This document shows, piece by piece, positions 18,912 to 27,136 of a stretch of DNA of 64,000 bases (position 1 is its first letter; each line of letters starts with the position of its first letter). Position numbers and translations under genes: made by a program. The notes under the pieces are model-generated. The model worked only from the letters and a program-made list of their open reading frames with translations, was not told the origin of the DNA and did no database searches. This DNA is from Methylobacterium gossipiicola (GTDB lineage: Bacteria; Pseudomonadota; Alphaproteobacteria; Rhizobiales; Beijerinckiaceae): positions 62,001-126,000 of the forward strand of contig NZ_FOPM01000007.1 of the NCBI RefSeq assembly GCF_900113485.1, written 5' to 3'.

Positions 18912-20129
18912 ATGAACATCGTGATCCTGGCCGAATTCGCCGTGGCGAGCGGCGGCGCCGAGAAGGTCGCGGTGGAATCCGCCCGCGGTCTCGCGGAGGC
19001 CGGGCACGCCGTCACCTATCTCCAGGGCATCGACGGCCCGGCCGATGCGCTCCTCGACCATCCCGGCATCACCCGCGTGCCGCTCCACAACACCGACATC
19101 TGGGAGCGGCCCGCCCATCGGGCCGCCTTCGCGGGCCTCTGGGACGCCGCCGCCGCCGCCCGCCTCGGGGCCGCCCTCGACGGTCTTTCCGCGCGGCCGG
19201 ACCTCGTTCACCTCCACCAATGGACCCGCAGCCTGTCGCCGAGCCTGTTCCCGGTCCTGTTCGCGCGGGACCTGCCCGTGGTCGTGACCCTGCACGATTA
19301 CTTCCTGGCCTGTCCGAACGGGGTCTATTACCGCTTCGACACCCAGGGTCCCTGCACCCTCGCGCCCCTGTCGGCCGGATGTCTCGCGGCGCCCTGCGAT
19401 GGGCGCGGCCGCCTGCACAAGCTCGTGCGGGTGGGGCGCACGGGAATCCTGCGCCGAACCTTGAGCGGACGGCGCCTCGACGTGATCCATGTGAGTGACG
19501 CCAGCCTCGATCGGATGGGCGGGCTGCTGCGCCACCACGATCTCATCCACCACCGGATCGACAATCCCGTCCGGGTGGCGCGGGTGGCCCCGGCCGATCC
19601 GGCCCGGGGCGACGCCGTGGTGTATGTCGGCCGCCTGACGCGTGAGAAGGGCGCCGACCTCGTGGCCGCCGCCGCCGCGCGGGCCGGCCTGCCGGCCCTG
19701 TTCATCGGCGCCGGTCCCCTGGAAGCGGAGCTCGCCGCCATGCCGGGCGTCGAGATCCTGGGCTGGCGCAGCCCCGAGGCGGTCTGGGAGACCGTCCGGG
19801 TGCGGGCGCGCGCCCTCGTGGCCCCGTCGCGCTGGTACGAGACCGGCCCGCTCACGGTCTATGAAGCCCTCGCCCATGGGCTCCCGGTCATCGCCTCCAC
19901 CCGCGCGGGCTCGGCCGAGAAGATCGTCGACGGCGTCAACGGGTTCGCCGTCGCCCCGGAGGTCGAGCCCCTGGCGGAGGCCCTGCGCCGCCTCTCCGAC
20001 GACGCGACCGTCCGCGCCCTCGGGCGGGCGGCGAGCGACCGCTACTGGGCGGCGCCCATGACCGGGGCGGCGCACGCCGCCGCCCTGGGAGCCGTCTATA
20101 GGCGTATCCGCGACGAGCACGCCGCATGA
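18912..20129 (+). CDS. Glycosyltransferase family 4 protein (paralogue of the divergent gene)
   Basis: A 405-residue GT-B glycosyltransferase. N-terminal NIVILAEFAVASGGAEKVA holds the GG acceptor loop; the C-terminal domain has VYVGRLTREKGADLV and APSRWYETGPLTVYEALAHG with the E-x7-E donor motif. It shares with the divergent gene the insert HDYFLACPNGVYYRFD and CDGRGRLHKLVRVGR, a pattern often seen in family 4 enzymes acting on surface polysaccharide. The two genes look like an old inverted duplication. Donor and acceptor are unknown. Confidence 0.88.
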   Translation: MNIVILAEFAVASGGAEKVAVESARGLAEAGHAVTYLQGIDGPADALLDHPGITRVPLHNTDIWERPAHRAAFAGLWDAAAAARLGAALDGLSARPDLVHLHQWTRSLSPSLFPVLFARDLPVVVTLHDYFLACPNGVYYRFDTQGPCTLAPLSAGCLAAPCDGRGRLHKLVRVGRTGILRRTLSGRRLDVIHVSDASLDRMGGLLRHHDLIHHRIDNPVRVARVAPADPARGDAVVYVGRLTREKGADLVAAAAARAGLPALFIGAGPLEAELAAMPGVEILGWRSPEAVWETVRVRARALVAPSRWYETGPLTVYEALAHGLPVIASTRAGSAEKIVDGVNGFAVAPEVEPLAEALRRLSDDATVRALGRAASDRYWAAPMTGAAHAAALGAVYRRIRDEHAA

Positions 20130-20204
20130 TGATGTCGAGATGATCGTCTCGGGCGATCAATGCAGACGCGGGCGGGAGAGCGGCACTTTCCGGCTGTGAC
20201 AGTC

Positions 20205-20233
20205 TTGACGTTTATATTGCACTGCAACATAAA
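20205..20233 (+). promoter_or_regulatory. Phasin promoter with palindromic operator in its spacer
   Basis: A -35-like TTGACG (20205-20210) and a -10-like CATAAA (20228-20233) are separated by exactly 17 bases. The palindrome TTGCACTGCAA (20217-20227) fills the end of the spacer and touches the -10 box. TGCA-rich palindromes are the known type of target of PhaR, the polyhydroxybutyrate-sensing repressor of phasin genes, so repression by PhaR is a reasonable inference. Confidence 0.65.
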
Positions 20234-20288
20234 GCTGACGCGGCGCGGCGAATCGGTGCGCCCCCTCCCTTCACGAGAGAGAATCGTC

Positions 20289-20651
20289 ATGAGCGGCCAG
20301 ACTTTCGAGATCCCCACCGAGATCCGCGCTTTCGCCGAGAAGAGCGTCGATCAGGCCCGCACTGCCGTCGGCAGCCTCCTCGGCACCGCGTCGAAGACCG
20401 CCGAGCAGCTCCAGGCCTCCTCGAAGACCGTTCAGACGACGGTGCAGACCGCCATCGCCAAGAGCTTCGACCATGCTCAGGAGAACGCCACCGCGACGTT
20501 CGATTTCGCCCAGAAGCTCGTCCGCACCCGCGACCCCCGCGAGGCCTTCGAGCTGCAGACCGAGTTCCTGCGCTCGCAGATCGCCAGCCTGCAGACCCAG
20601 GCCAAGGATCTCGGCGCCCTGGCCCAGACCGCCCTGCGCCCCTCCGCCTGA
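20289..20651 (+). CDS. Phasin family protein (PHB granule coat)
   Basis: A 120-residue, almost wholly helical protein of the phasin family. It has FEIPTEIRAFAEKSVDQAR at the start, amphipathic helices rich in Ala/Gln/Thr, and the ELQTEFLRSQIASLQTQAKDLG segment that typifies phasins. These coat polyhydroxyalkanoate granules in the cytoplasm. The open frame runs upstream to 20160 but crosses the promoter, so MSGQTFEIP (ATG 20289) is the start. Control by the palindrome at 20217-20227 is likely. Confidence 0.88.
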   Translation: MSGQTFEIPTEIRAFAEKSVDQARTAVGSLLGTASKTAEQLQASSKTVQTTVQTAIAKSFDHAQENATATFDFAQKLVRTRDPREAFELQTEFLRSQIASLQTQAKDLGALAQTALRPSA

Positions 20652-20786
20652 GCGACCCCGCCGCGACCGCCAGCGGCCATCGCCCGCCCGGCGGCGCGCC
20701 CTGCGACACCGGCCCGTCCCCACGGGTCGGCACGGCGCGCCGGTTCGGGATAGGATACCGCAATACGATTCGAGGAGACGGTGGCC

Positions 20787-21617
20787 ATGGTGAAACGGCG
20801 TAGAAAGCCGACCGCGCGGCCGAGCGTGGCGCGGAATGCCGAGGACAAGGGCGGGACGATCTCCGAGATTCCGCCGGTCGAGGCTGTTGCCGAGACCGTG
20901 GCTCCGGAGCTGCCTGTGACGGAGGACCACGCGCCGTCGGTCCACGACGCCCTTCTGGAGACGGTGTCGCCCGAGGCCATCGACGTTGCCGGCGGCCATC
21001 CGGCCCCCGCCTCCGAGGCTGCGCCGGCCGAGCCCGAGGCATCCGCCGCCCCCGAGGACGCCACCGCCGATGCCGCGCGCGTCGAGCAAGCCGCTCCCCA
21101 AGATTCCGCTCCCCAAGATTCCGCCCCTCAAGAAGCCACTTCCCAAGATACTACCTCCCAAGATACCAACTCCCAGGAAGCCTCTCCCGACGAGGCCGTC
21201 CATGATCGGGCCGAACCGGCCCTGATGCAGCCGCCCGAGGCCGTGGAGGCCGCCCCCGACACCGATCCGGCCCCCGAGCCCGTCGCGGCGACGGATGTGG
21301 TCACCCCTCCCCCGGCGGTGGTGGCGCCGGAAGCGATCCCGACCCAGACGCGCGATGCGATCCGGATCACCAGCGGGGTTTCCATCGACGTGATCGGCGA
21401 GATCGCGGAAGCGAACGCCACCCTCCTCACGTTCCTGCGCAACGAGGGCAACGCCGCCATGGCGCATTGGCAGAGCCTGTCCAGCGCCAAGACCCCGGCC
21501 GATCTCCTGCGCATCCAAGTCAGCGAGATGCAGCGGGCGGCGGATGCGTCGCTCACCTGCTTCTCCGCCCTGGCTCGCCGGGCCGGACGGCTGGCCGCCG
21601 GGATCGGCCGGGCCTGA
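20787..21617 (+). CDS. Phasin-like protein with Pro/Ala-rich region and pentapeptide repeats
   Basis: About 276 residues (GTG at 20781 is an alternative; GAGGAG precedes both). A basic start VKRRRKP is followed by a long acidic Pro/Ala/Glu-rich, probably disordered region (20-185). Within it residues 102-136 are seven consecutive 5-residue units of the type xxPQD/xxSQD. The C-terminal part (190-276: RITSGVSIDVIGEIAEANAT and LRIQVSEMQRAADASL) resembles phasin helices. It may be a second granule-associated protein; its position just after the phasin supports that. Confidence 0.7.
   Translation: MVKRRRKPTARPSVARNAEDKGGTISEIPPVEAVAETVAPELPVTEDHAPSVHDALLETVSPEAIDVAGGHPAPASEAAPAEPEASAAPEDATADAARVEQAAPQDSAPQDSAPQEATSQDTTSQDTNSQEASPDEAVHDRAEPALMQPPEAVEAAPDTDPAPEPVAATDVVTPPPAVVAPEAIPTQTRDAIRITSGVSIDVIGEIAEANATLLTFLRNEGNAAMAHWQSLSSAKTPADLLRIQVSEMQRAADASLTCFSALARRAGRLAAGIGRA
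21090..21194 (+). repeat. Seven 15-bp tandem units inside the phasin-like gene
   Basis: Codon-aligned units encode AAPQD, SAPQD, SAPQE, ATSQD, TTSQD, TNSQE and ASPDE. The codons CAAGAT and ACTTCC/ACCTCC are AT-richer than the surrounding gene, consistent with repeat expansion by slippage. Confidence 0.8.
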
Positions 21618-21784
21618 TCCCCGCTCCGCCCGGGAAACGGAGCCCGGATCGGTATCGAGCGCCCGCGGCGGCGAACGTCCCCGCCCCTCGCACCGGGCCC
21701 ATGGCGCGTCTAGATAACCCGAACTCATCCCCGGCCACCGCCGTCTCCGGCGGGGCCGACCGGTTCGTTTCTCGGGAGTTCTCG

Positions 21785-23245
21785 ATGCCGCGCCTGCCCC
21801 TGACCATCCTGCCCCTCGCGGCAGCCCTGCTCGTCGCCGGGCCGGCCGGCGCCCAGATGGCGCAGACGTCGGACAAGCTGCCGAGCGTCGCCGAGAAGGC
21901 GGTGCCCCAATCGAAAGCCCAGGTTCAGCTGTCCTTCGCCCCCGTGGTGAAGCGCGCGGCGCCCTCCGTGGTCAACGTCTACGCCTCCCATACCGAGCCG
22001 CGCGGGGCGAGCCGCAGCGCCATGGACGAGTTCATGCGCCGGTTCTTCGGGGAGAACGGGGGGGGACGGGGGCGGGGCGGCGCCCCGGGCGAGCGGGCGC
22101 AGAAATCCCTCGGCTCCGGCGTCATCGTCGACGAATCCGGCCTCGTCATCACCAACAACCACGTCATCGAGAACATGAACGAGGTCCGAGTGGCGCTCGC
22201 CGACCGGCGGGAGTTCGAGGCGTCCATCGTCCTGCGCGATCCGCGCACGGATCTCGCCGTCATCAAGATCAAGAGCCCGACGGGGGGCCTCACGGCGATG
22301 CCGTTCGGCGATTCCGAAGCCCTGGAGGTCGGCGATTTCGTCCTCGCCATCGGCAACCCGTTCGGCGTCGGCCAGACGGTGACGCAGGGCATCGTCTCGG
22401 CGCTCGCCCGCACCCAGGTCGGGTCCTCGGACTACCAGTTCTTCATCCAGACGGATGCGGCGATCAATCCGGGCAATTCCGGCGGAGCGCTCGTCGACCT
22501 GAAGGGCCAGCTCGTCGGCATCAACACGGCGATCTTCTCGCAATCGGGCGGCAGCCACGGCATCGGCTTCGCGATTCCCGCGAGCATGGTCCGCGCCGTG
22601 GTGGAGACCGCCAAGGGCGGCGCCACCGCCGTACGCCGGCCCTGGCTCGGCGCCCGCGTCCAGAGCGTCACGCCCGACATCGCCGAGAGCATGGGCCTCG
22701 ACCATCCCACGGGCGTCCTCGTGGCGAGTCTTCAGCCCAAGAGCCCGGCCGAGGAGGCGGGCCTGAAGCGGGGCGACCTCATCCTCAGCGTCGACGGCAA
22801 GACCGTCGACGATCCCGAAGCCTTCGGCTACCGCTTCGCCCTCAAGGGCCTGAGCGGCACCACCACCTTCGCCGTGCTGCGCGGCACCGGCCGCACCACC
22901 GTGGCGGTGAAGCTCGGCCCCGCGCCGGAGACGCGCCCGCGCGACACCCTGAAGGTCCGCACCCGCTCGCCCTTCATGGGCGCGACCCTCGTCAACACCT
23001 CGCCGGCCGTCTCGGAAGAGATCCAGATGGACCTGCCCGCCGAGGGCGTCGCCGTCTCGGGCGTCGACGAGAACTCCATCGCGGCCCGCGCCGGCCTGCA
23101 GAAGGGCGACATCATCGTGGCCATCAACGGCCTGCCGATCGCGACCACGAAGGACCTGGAACGCGTCACCCGCAACAGCCTCAACATGTGGGAGGTCTCG
23201 ATCAACCGGGGCGGCGAGGTGCTGACGTCGGTGTTCGGGGGATAG
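21785..23245 (+). CDS. DegQ/DegP-type periplasmic serine protease (Do family)
   Basis: A 486-residue protein: signal peptide (1-24, ending AGPAGAQ), trypsin-like domain with the triad H126 (TNNHVIEN), D156 (DPRTDLAVI) and S232 (NPGNSGGAL), and two PDZ domains (about 300-390 and 400-485). It should degrade or refold damaged proteins in the periplasm. A Gly/Arg-rich loop (residues 92-103) sits where the LA loop of Do proteases varies. The chosen ATG gives the signal peptide; the frame continues 106 codons upstream over non-family sequence. Confidence 0.92.
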   Translation: MPRLPLTILPLAAALLVAGPAGAQMAQTSDKLPSVAEKAVPQSKAQVQLSFAPVVKRAAPSVVNVYASHTEPRGASRSAMDEFMRRFFGENGGGRGRGGAPGERAQKSLGSGVIVDESGLVITNNHVIENMNEVRVALADRREFEASIVLRDPRTDLAVIKIKSPTGGLTAMPFGDSEALEVGDFVLAIGNPFGVGQTVTQGIVSALARTQVGSSDYQFFIQTDAAINPGNSGGALVDLKGQLVGINTAIFSQSGGSHGIGFAIPASMVRAVVETAKGGATAVRRPWLGARVQSVTPDIAESMGLDHPTGVLVASLQPKSPAEEAGLKRGDLILSVDGKTVDDPEAFGYRFALKGLSGTTTFAVLRGTGRTTVAVKLGPAPETRPRDTLKVRTRSPFMGATLVNTSPAVSEEIQMDLPAEGVAVSGVDENSIAARAGLQKGDIIVAINGLPIATTKDLERVTRNSLNMWEVSINRGGEVLTSVFGG

Positions 23246-23295
23246 GACCCCCCGGCCCGGTTGCGCCGCCGCCCCGCCCGCGTCTTGATGCCCCC

Positions 23296-24612
23296 ATGTC
23301 CGATCTCTTCGCCTCCGCCGGTCTCCAGAACGCCGCGCCGCGCCCCCTCGCCGACCGCCTCCGGCCCCGGACCCTCGCGGAGGTGGTGGGGCAGGAGCAC
23401 CTCACCGGGCCGGACGGGGCCCTAACGCGCCTGCTCGCCGGCAAGTCCTTCGGTTCCCTGGTGTTCTGGGGGCCGCCCGGCACGGGCAAGACCACGGTGG
23501 CGCGGCTCCTCGCCCACGAGACCGACCTGCATTTCGAGCAGATCTCGGCGATCTTTTCCGGCATCGCCGATCTGAAGAAAGTGTTCGAGGCCGCGCGCCA
23601 GCGCCGCAGCCTCGGGCGCGGCACTTTGCTGTTCGTCGACGAGATCCACCGCTTCAACCGCGCCCAGCTCGATGCCTTCCTGCCCGTGATGGAGGACGGC
23701 ACCGTGACGCTGGTGGGCGCCACCACCGAGAACCCGTCCTTCGAGCTCAACGCCGCCCTGCTGTCGCGCGCCCGCGTCCTGCTGTTCCGCTCCCTCGACG
23801 AGGCGGCGATCGCCAAGCTGCTGCGGCGGGCCGAGGACCTGACCGGGCGGCCGCTGCCCCTGACCGAGGAGGCCCGCGACGTCCTCGTGCGCATGGCGGA
23901 CGGCGATGGGCGCGCGTCGCTCACCCTCGCGGAGGAGATCTGGCGCTCGGCCAAGGCGGACGAGATCTTCGGCGCGGACGATCTTCAGACCCTCATCCAG
24001 CGCCGCGCGCCGATCTACGACAAGTCGCAGGAAGGCCACTACAATCTCATTTCGGCCCTGCACAAGACCGTGCGCGGCTCCGACCCGGACGCGGCGCTCT
24101 ACTATCTCTGCCGGATGCTCGACGGCGGCGAGGACCGGCTGTTCATCGCCCGCCGCCTCGTCCGCATGGCGGTGGAGGATATCGGGCTGGCCGACCCCCA
24201 GGCCCTGGTGGTGGCCACCGCCGCCAAGGACGCGTTCGATTTCCTCGGCTCGCCGGAGGGCGAACTGGCCCTGGCGCAAGTGACGGTCTACCTCGCCTGC
24301 GCGCCGAAATCGAACGCCGTCTACACCGCCTACAAGGCCGCGACCCGGGTGGCGAAGGAGCACGGCTCCCTGCCGCCGCCCCGCACCATCCTCAACGGCT
24401 CGACGAAGCTCATGCGCAAGATCGGCTACGGCGACGGCTACCGCTACGACCACGACGAGCCCGACGCGTTTTCGGGCCAGGATTACTGGCCGGAAAAGCT
24501 CGGCCGCCAGCATTTCTACGAGCCCACCGACCGGGGCATGGAACAGCGCTACACCGACCGCTTGGCGCATTGGGAGCGTTTGCGCGCGATCCGGCGGGGA
24601 GCGGGGGAGTGA
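23296..24612 (+). CDS. rarA: Replication-associated recombination protein RarA (MgsA), AAA+ ATPase
   Basis: A 438-residue clamp-loader-like ATPase. Walker A GPPGTGKTT (59-67), Walker B LLFVDEIHRF with D115/E116, sensor 1 GATTENPSFELN, and the C-terminal family block PIYDKSQEGHYNLISALHK and YLCRMLDGGEDRLFIARR. RarA acts at stalled replication forks. The start MSDLFASAG follows the degQ-like stop by about 50 bases, so the two genes may be co-transcribed. Length and motif order are complete. Confidence 0.94.
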   Translation: MSDLFASAGLQNAAPRPLADRLRPRTLAEVVGQEHLTGPDGALTRLLAGKSFGSLVFWGPPGTGKTTVARLLAHETDLHFEQISAIFSGIADLKKVFEAARQRRSLGRGTLLFVDEIHRFNRAQLDAFLPVMEDGTVTLVGATTENPSFELNAALLSRARVLLFRSLDEAAIAKLLRRAEDLTGRPLPLTEEARDVLVRMADGDGRASLTLAEEIWRSAKADEIFGADDLQTLIQRRAPIYDKSQEGHYNLISALHKTVRGSDPDAALYYLCRMLDGGEDRLFIARRLVRMAVEDIGLADPQALVVATAAKDAFDFLGSPEGELALAQVTVYLACAPKSNAVYTAYKAATRVAKEHGSLPPPRTILNGSTKLMRKIGYGDGYRYDHDEPDAFSGQDYWPEKLGRQHFYEPTDRGMEQRYTDRLAHWERLRAIRRGAGE

Positions 24613-24719
24613 GGCGAGCGGCTCCGCACCATCGCAACGCACAAAAGCCGGTGGACCGGAGGCGGGCGAGCCTGTAGGTGAGCCGGCCCAGCCTATCCGC
24701 CCTTTGCCGGAGACCCACC

Positions 24720-25967
24720 ATGGCGGCCTGCGGCCTCGATTTCGGTACCTCGAACACCACCCTGGGCCTCGTCACCGAGGCGCGCCCGCGCCTGCTGCCC
24801 CTGGAGGGGCGGCACGTGACGATTCCGAGCGCGATCTTCTTCCCCCCCGGCCAGCCCGCCTTCGTCGGCCGCGCCGCCATGGGCGAGTACGTCGAGGGCA
24901 CGCCCGGACGGCTCATGCGCAGCCTCAAATCCGTCCTCGGCTCCTCCCTGCTGGAGGAGACCACCCCCGTGGGGCGCGAGCGCATCAAGTTCCGCGATGT
25001 CATCGCCCGCTACCTCACGGCCGTGAAGGCCCGCGCCGAGGAGGCGGGCGGCACGGAATTCGACACCGTGGTGCATGGCCGTCCCGTCCACTTCGTCGAT
25101 GCCGATCCGGAGGGCGACACCAAGGCCGAGAACGCCCTGCGGGAGATCGCCAACGGCATCGGCTTCCGTCACGTCTCCTTTCAGTTCGAGCCCATCGCGG
25201 CGGCCCTCGATTACGAGCAGCAGGTGCGCGCGGAGGAGATCGCCCTCATCGCCGATATCGGCGGCGGCACCTCGGATTTCTCCATCGTGCGGCTCTCGCC
25301 CGAGCGCCACGCCAAGGCGGAGCGCGGCGACGATATCCTGGCCAATGACGGCGTGCGCATCGGCGGCACCGATTTCGACCGGCGCCTGAGCCTCGGCACG
25401 GTGATGCCGCTGCTGGGCCTCGGCACCCCCATGAGCCGGGGCGACATCAACGTGCCCAACGCCTATTTCCACGACCTCGCCACCTGGTCGAGCATCAACC
25501 GTCTGTACAACGCCCGGACCTTGAGGGAGATCGAGGAGGTGCGCCGCGACGCCAAGCGCCCCGAACTCATCGACCGGCTGTACACGGTGGTGGAGGCCGA
25601 GCGCGGCCATTCGCTGGCCATGGCGGTGGAGGGCGCCAAGATCGCGACCTCGGATGCCGGCCAGGGCAGCATCGACCTCGATTGGGTCGAGCGCGGCCTC
25701 GCGGCGCAGGTCGACCGGGCGGGCCTCGTGACCCATACGGACGAACTCGCCCGCCGCATCGCCGAGCGCGTCGGCCGCTGCCTCGCCCAGGCGGGACTCA
25801 CCGCCGACCGCATCGACGCCCTGTTCCTCACGGGCGGCTCCACCGGCCTGCCGCATGTCCGCGCCGCCCTCACCGCCACGGTGCCGGGCGCCCGCGTGGT
25901 CGATGGCGACACCTTCGGCTCCGTCGGCACCGGCCTCACCATCGAGGCGGCCCGGCGCGCGGCCTGA
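24720..25967 (+). CDS. Hsp70-family protein (YegD-like)
   Basis: A 415-residue actin-fold ATPase lacking the substrate-binding domain of DnaK. Phosphate loops are GLDFGTSNTTLG (5-16) and ADIGGGTSDFSIV; the adenosine motif is LTGGSTGLP near residue 375. This matches the shorter YegD branch of Hsp70-like proteins, whose partners are not well defined. The ATG at 24720 was preferred over a GTG 14 codons earlier because the conserved beta strand begins just after it. It converges on the next two minus-strand genes. Confidence 0.88.
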   Translation: MAACGLDFGTSNTTLGLVTEARPRLLPLEGRHVTIPSAIFFPPGQPAFVGRAAMGEYVEGTPGRLMRSLKSVLGSSLLEETTPVGRERIKFRDVIARYLTAVKARAEEAGGTEFDTVVHGRPVHFVDADPEGDTKAENALREIANGIGFRHVSFQFEPIAAALDYEQQVRAEEIALIADIGGGTSDFSIVRLSPERHAKAERGDDILANDGVRIGGTDFDRRLSLGTVMPLLGLGTPMSRGDINVPNAYFHDLATWSSINRLYNARTLREIEEVRRDAKRPELIDRLYTVVEAERGHSLAMAVEGAKIATSDAGQGSIDLDWVERGLAAQVDRAGLVTHTDELARRIAERVGRCLAQAGLTADRIDALFLTGGSTGLPHVRAALTATVPGARVVDGDTFGSVGTGLTIEAARRAA

Positions 25968-26016
25968 GACCGTTTCCGGGCGATCCCTTCGGTCCCGCGC
26001 GCCTCGGCGATCCGAA

Positions 26017-26043
26017 GGCCCCGAACGGAGTTCGTCCGGGGCC
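26017..26043. terminator. Hairpin between converging genes
   Basis: GGCCCCG (26017-26023) pairs with CGGGGCC (26037-26043); inside, CGAAC and GTTCG can also pair. It follows the Hsp70-like gene and precedes the end of the minus-strand gene at 26074. No clear T-run. Confidence 0.5.
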
Positions 26044-26073
26044 GCATCGTGGTGGGGGCGGGTCCCCGTCCCC

Positions 26074-26526
26074 TCAGTCGAGGCAGCGGCGGAAATACGC
26101 CTCCCGGATTCGCTCCATTTCGGCGAACCCCGCGGCGCGCGGGTTGAGCAGCTCGGGACCGTCCGGCACCCGCCCGAAGAACCGGGTGGCCGGATCGACC
26201 ACGAATCCGCGCTCGCCGAGGTAGAGACCCTCGCGATTCTTGACGTTCACCGAACCGCAGATCCAACCGCCCTCGGCCCGGCGCAGGGCGCTGACCTTCG
26301 GGTCGAGGGCCGCGAAGCGCTCGGCGACGAGGTCGAGGACCGTGCGGATCGCCGCCTTGGCGAGACCCGCGTCGGAGCCGTCCTCCACCACCTGCGCGCG
26401 GACGGGGAGCCCCGAGACCGGCAGCGCCAGGGACAGCATCGCCGAGAGCAGCATCGCTCGCCTCGGTCTCCCGAGATCGAGGCGGCCGGGCCGGCACAGG
26501 CCGGGGGCGATGCCAGTCGGCGTCAC
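26074..26526 (-). CDS. Secreted hypothetical protein
   Basis: 150 residues if translated from the GTG at 26526, which overlaps the upstream stop as GTGA and so suggests translational coupling; an ATG at 26454 (126 residues) would begin directly at the signal peptide MLLSAMLSLALP. After the signal-like segment (cleavage near PVRAQ) comes a helical region, then GWICGSVNVKNREG, a YLGERGFVVDP beta segment and a C-terminal RRCLD with a second Cys that may form a disulphide. No family is recognised. Likely periplasmic. Confidence 0.65.
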   Translation of the reverse strand: MTPTGIAPGLCRPGRLDLGRPRRAMLLSAMLSLALPVSGLPVRAQVVEDGSDAGLAKAAIRTVLDLVAERFAALDPKVSALRRAEGGWICGSVNVKNREGLYLGERGFVVDPATRFFGRVPDGPELLNPRAAGFAEMERIREAYFRRCLD

Positions 26527-26732
26527 GCGCCCGTCGGCCCGGTTCCGCGCACCGGGGCGGAGGCTGGCCGGGATTCCGCGATGAGGATGTCGAGGGACAG
26601 GCGCACGATCTCGATGGGGCTGACGCCCTTGGCCTCCGCCTCGGCCCGAACCTGCGCCTGTTCGGCCGGAGGCATCCCGTCGAACAGGGTCTGCGCCACC
26701 GCGACGGAAGCATGCTTGTGGTGTTGGGACAT
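26523..26732 (-). CDS. Small helical hypothetical protein (69 aa)
   Basis: A 69-residue protein, MSQHHKHASVAVAQTLFDG at the start, with two helices and a Pro/Ala-rich tail. It is coupled to the downstream secreted protein by a GTGA overlap. ATG 26732 was chosen over a TTG six codons earlier. The pair forms a small operon of unknown role, divergent from the chemoreceptor gene. Confidence 0.55.
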   Translation of the reverse strand: MSQHHKHASVAVAQTLFDGMPPAEQAQVRAEAEAKGVSPIEIVRLSLDILIAESRPASAPVRGTGPTGA

Positions 26733-27136
26733 GCGATCTGGGCCTATCAATCGTTCGCGGGGAGTCCGACAGTCGATCTCATGAATTTCTCATGATTATT
26801 GCGACGGAGCCGGCTCCTTTGCTTGTTGCGGGCCAGAGAATGATGGGTTTCCGCTGTCCGTCAAGTTGCTGCGGCGGTATCGATCTTGTCCGGTCCACGG
26901 TCGATCCACGTCCGGTCGTGCGTGTCCTTCCTCGCGCGGTCAGGCCCGGGCCACCCGTCCGCGGGGGGGAGGCGGCGCGTTCTCGATGGGCATCGCACGC
27001 GATCCGGTGCGCCACGCCGGAACGCGTTGCGAAAGGAGGGGTCGCTTAACGGAAAACCTCTACCTTGGATTGGTCGATCCGAGGTGTGCCGCGACGTGCG
27101 CGGCCCTCGTTGATCGGGCCTTCGAGGATCGGTTCC
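26733..27136. other. Divergent intergenic region without a supported gene
   Basis: About 400 bases between the 69-aa gene and the chemoreceptor. It contains two copies of CTCATGA at 26778-26784 and 26789-26795, giving TCATGA palindromes exactly 11 bases apart, one DNA turn, close to the minus-strand start. I see no gene and no clear promoter for the chemoreceptor. Confidence 0.5.
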
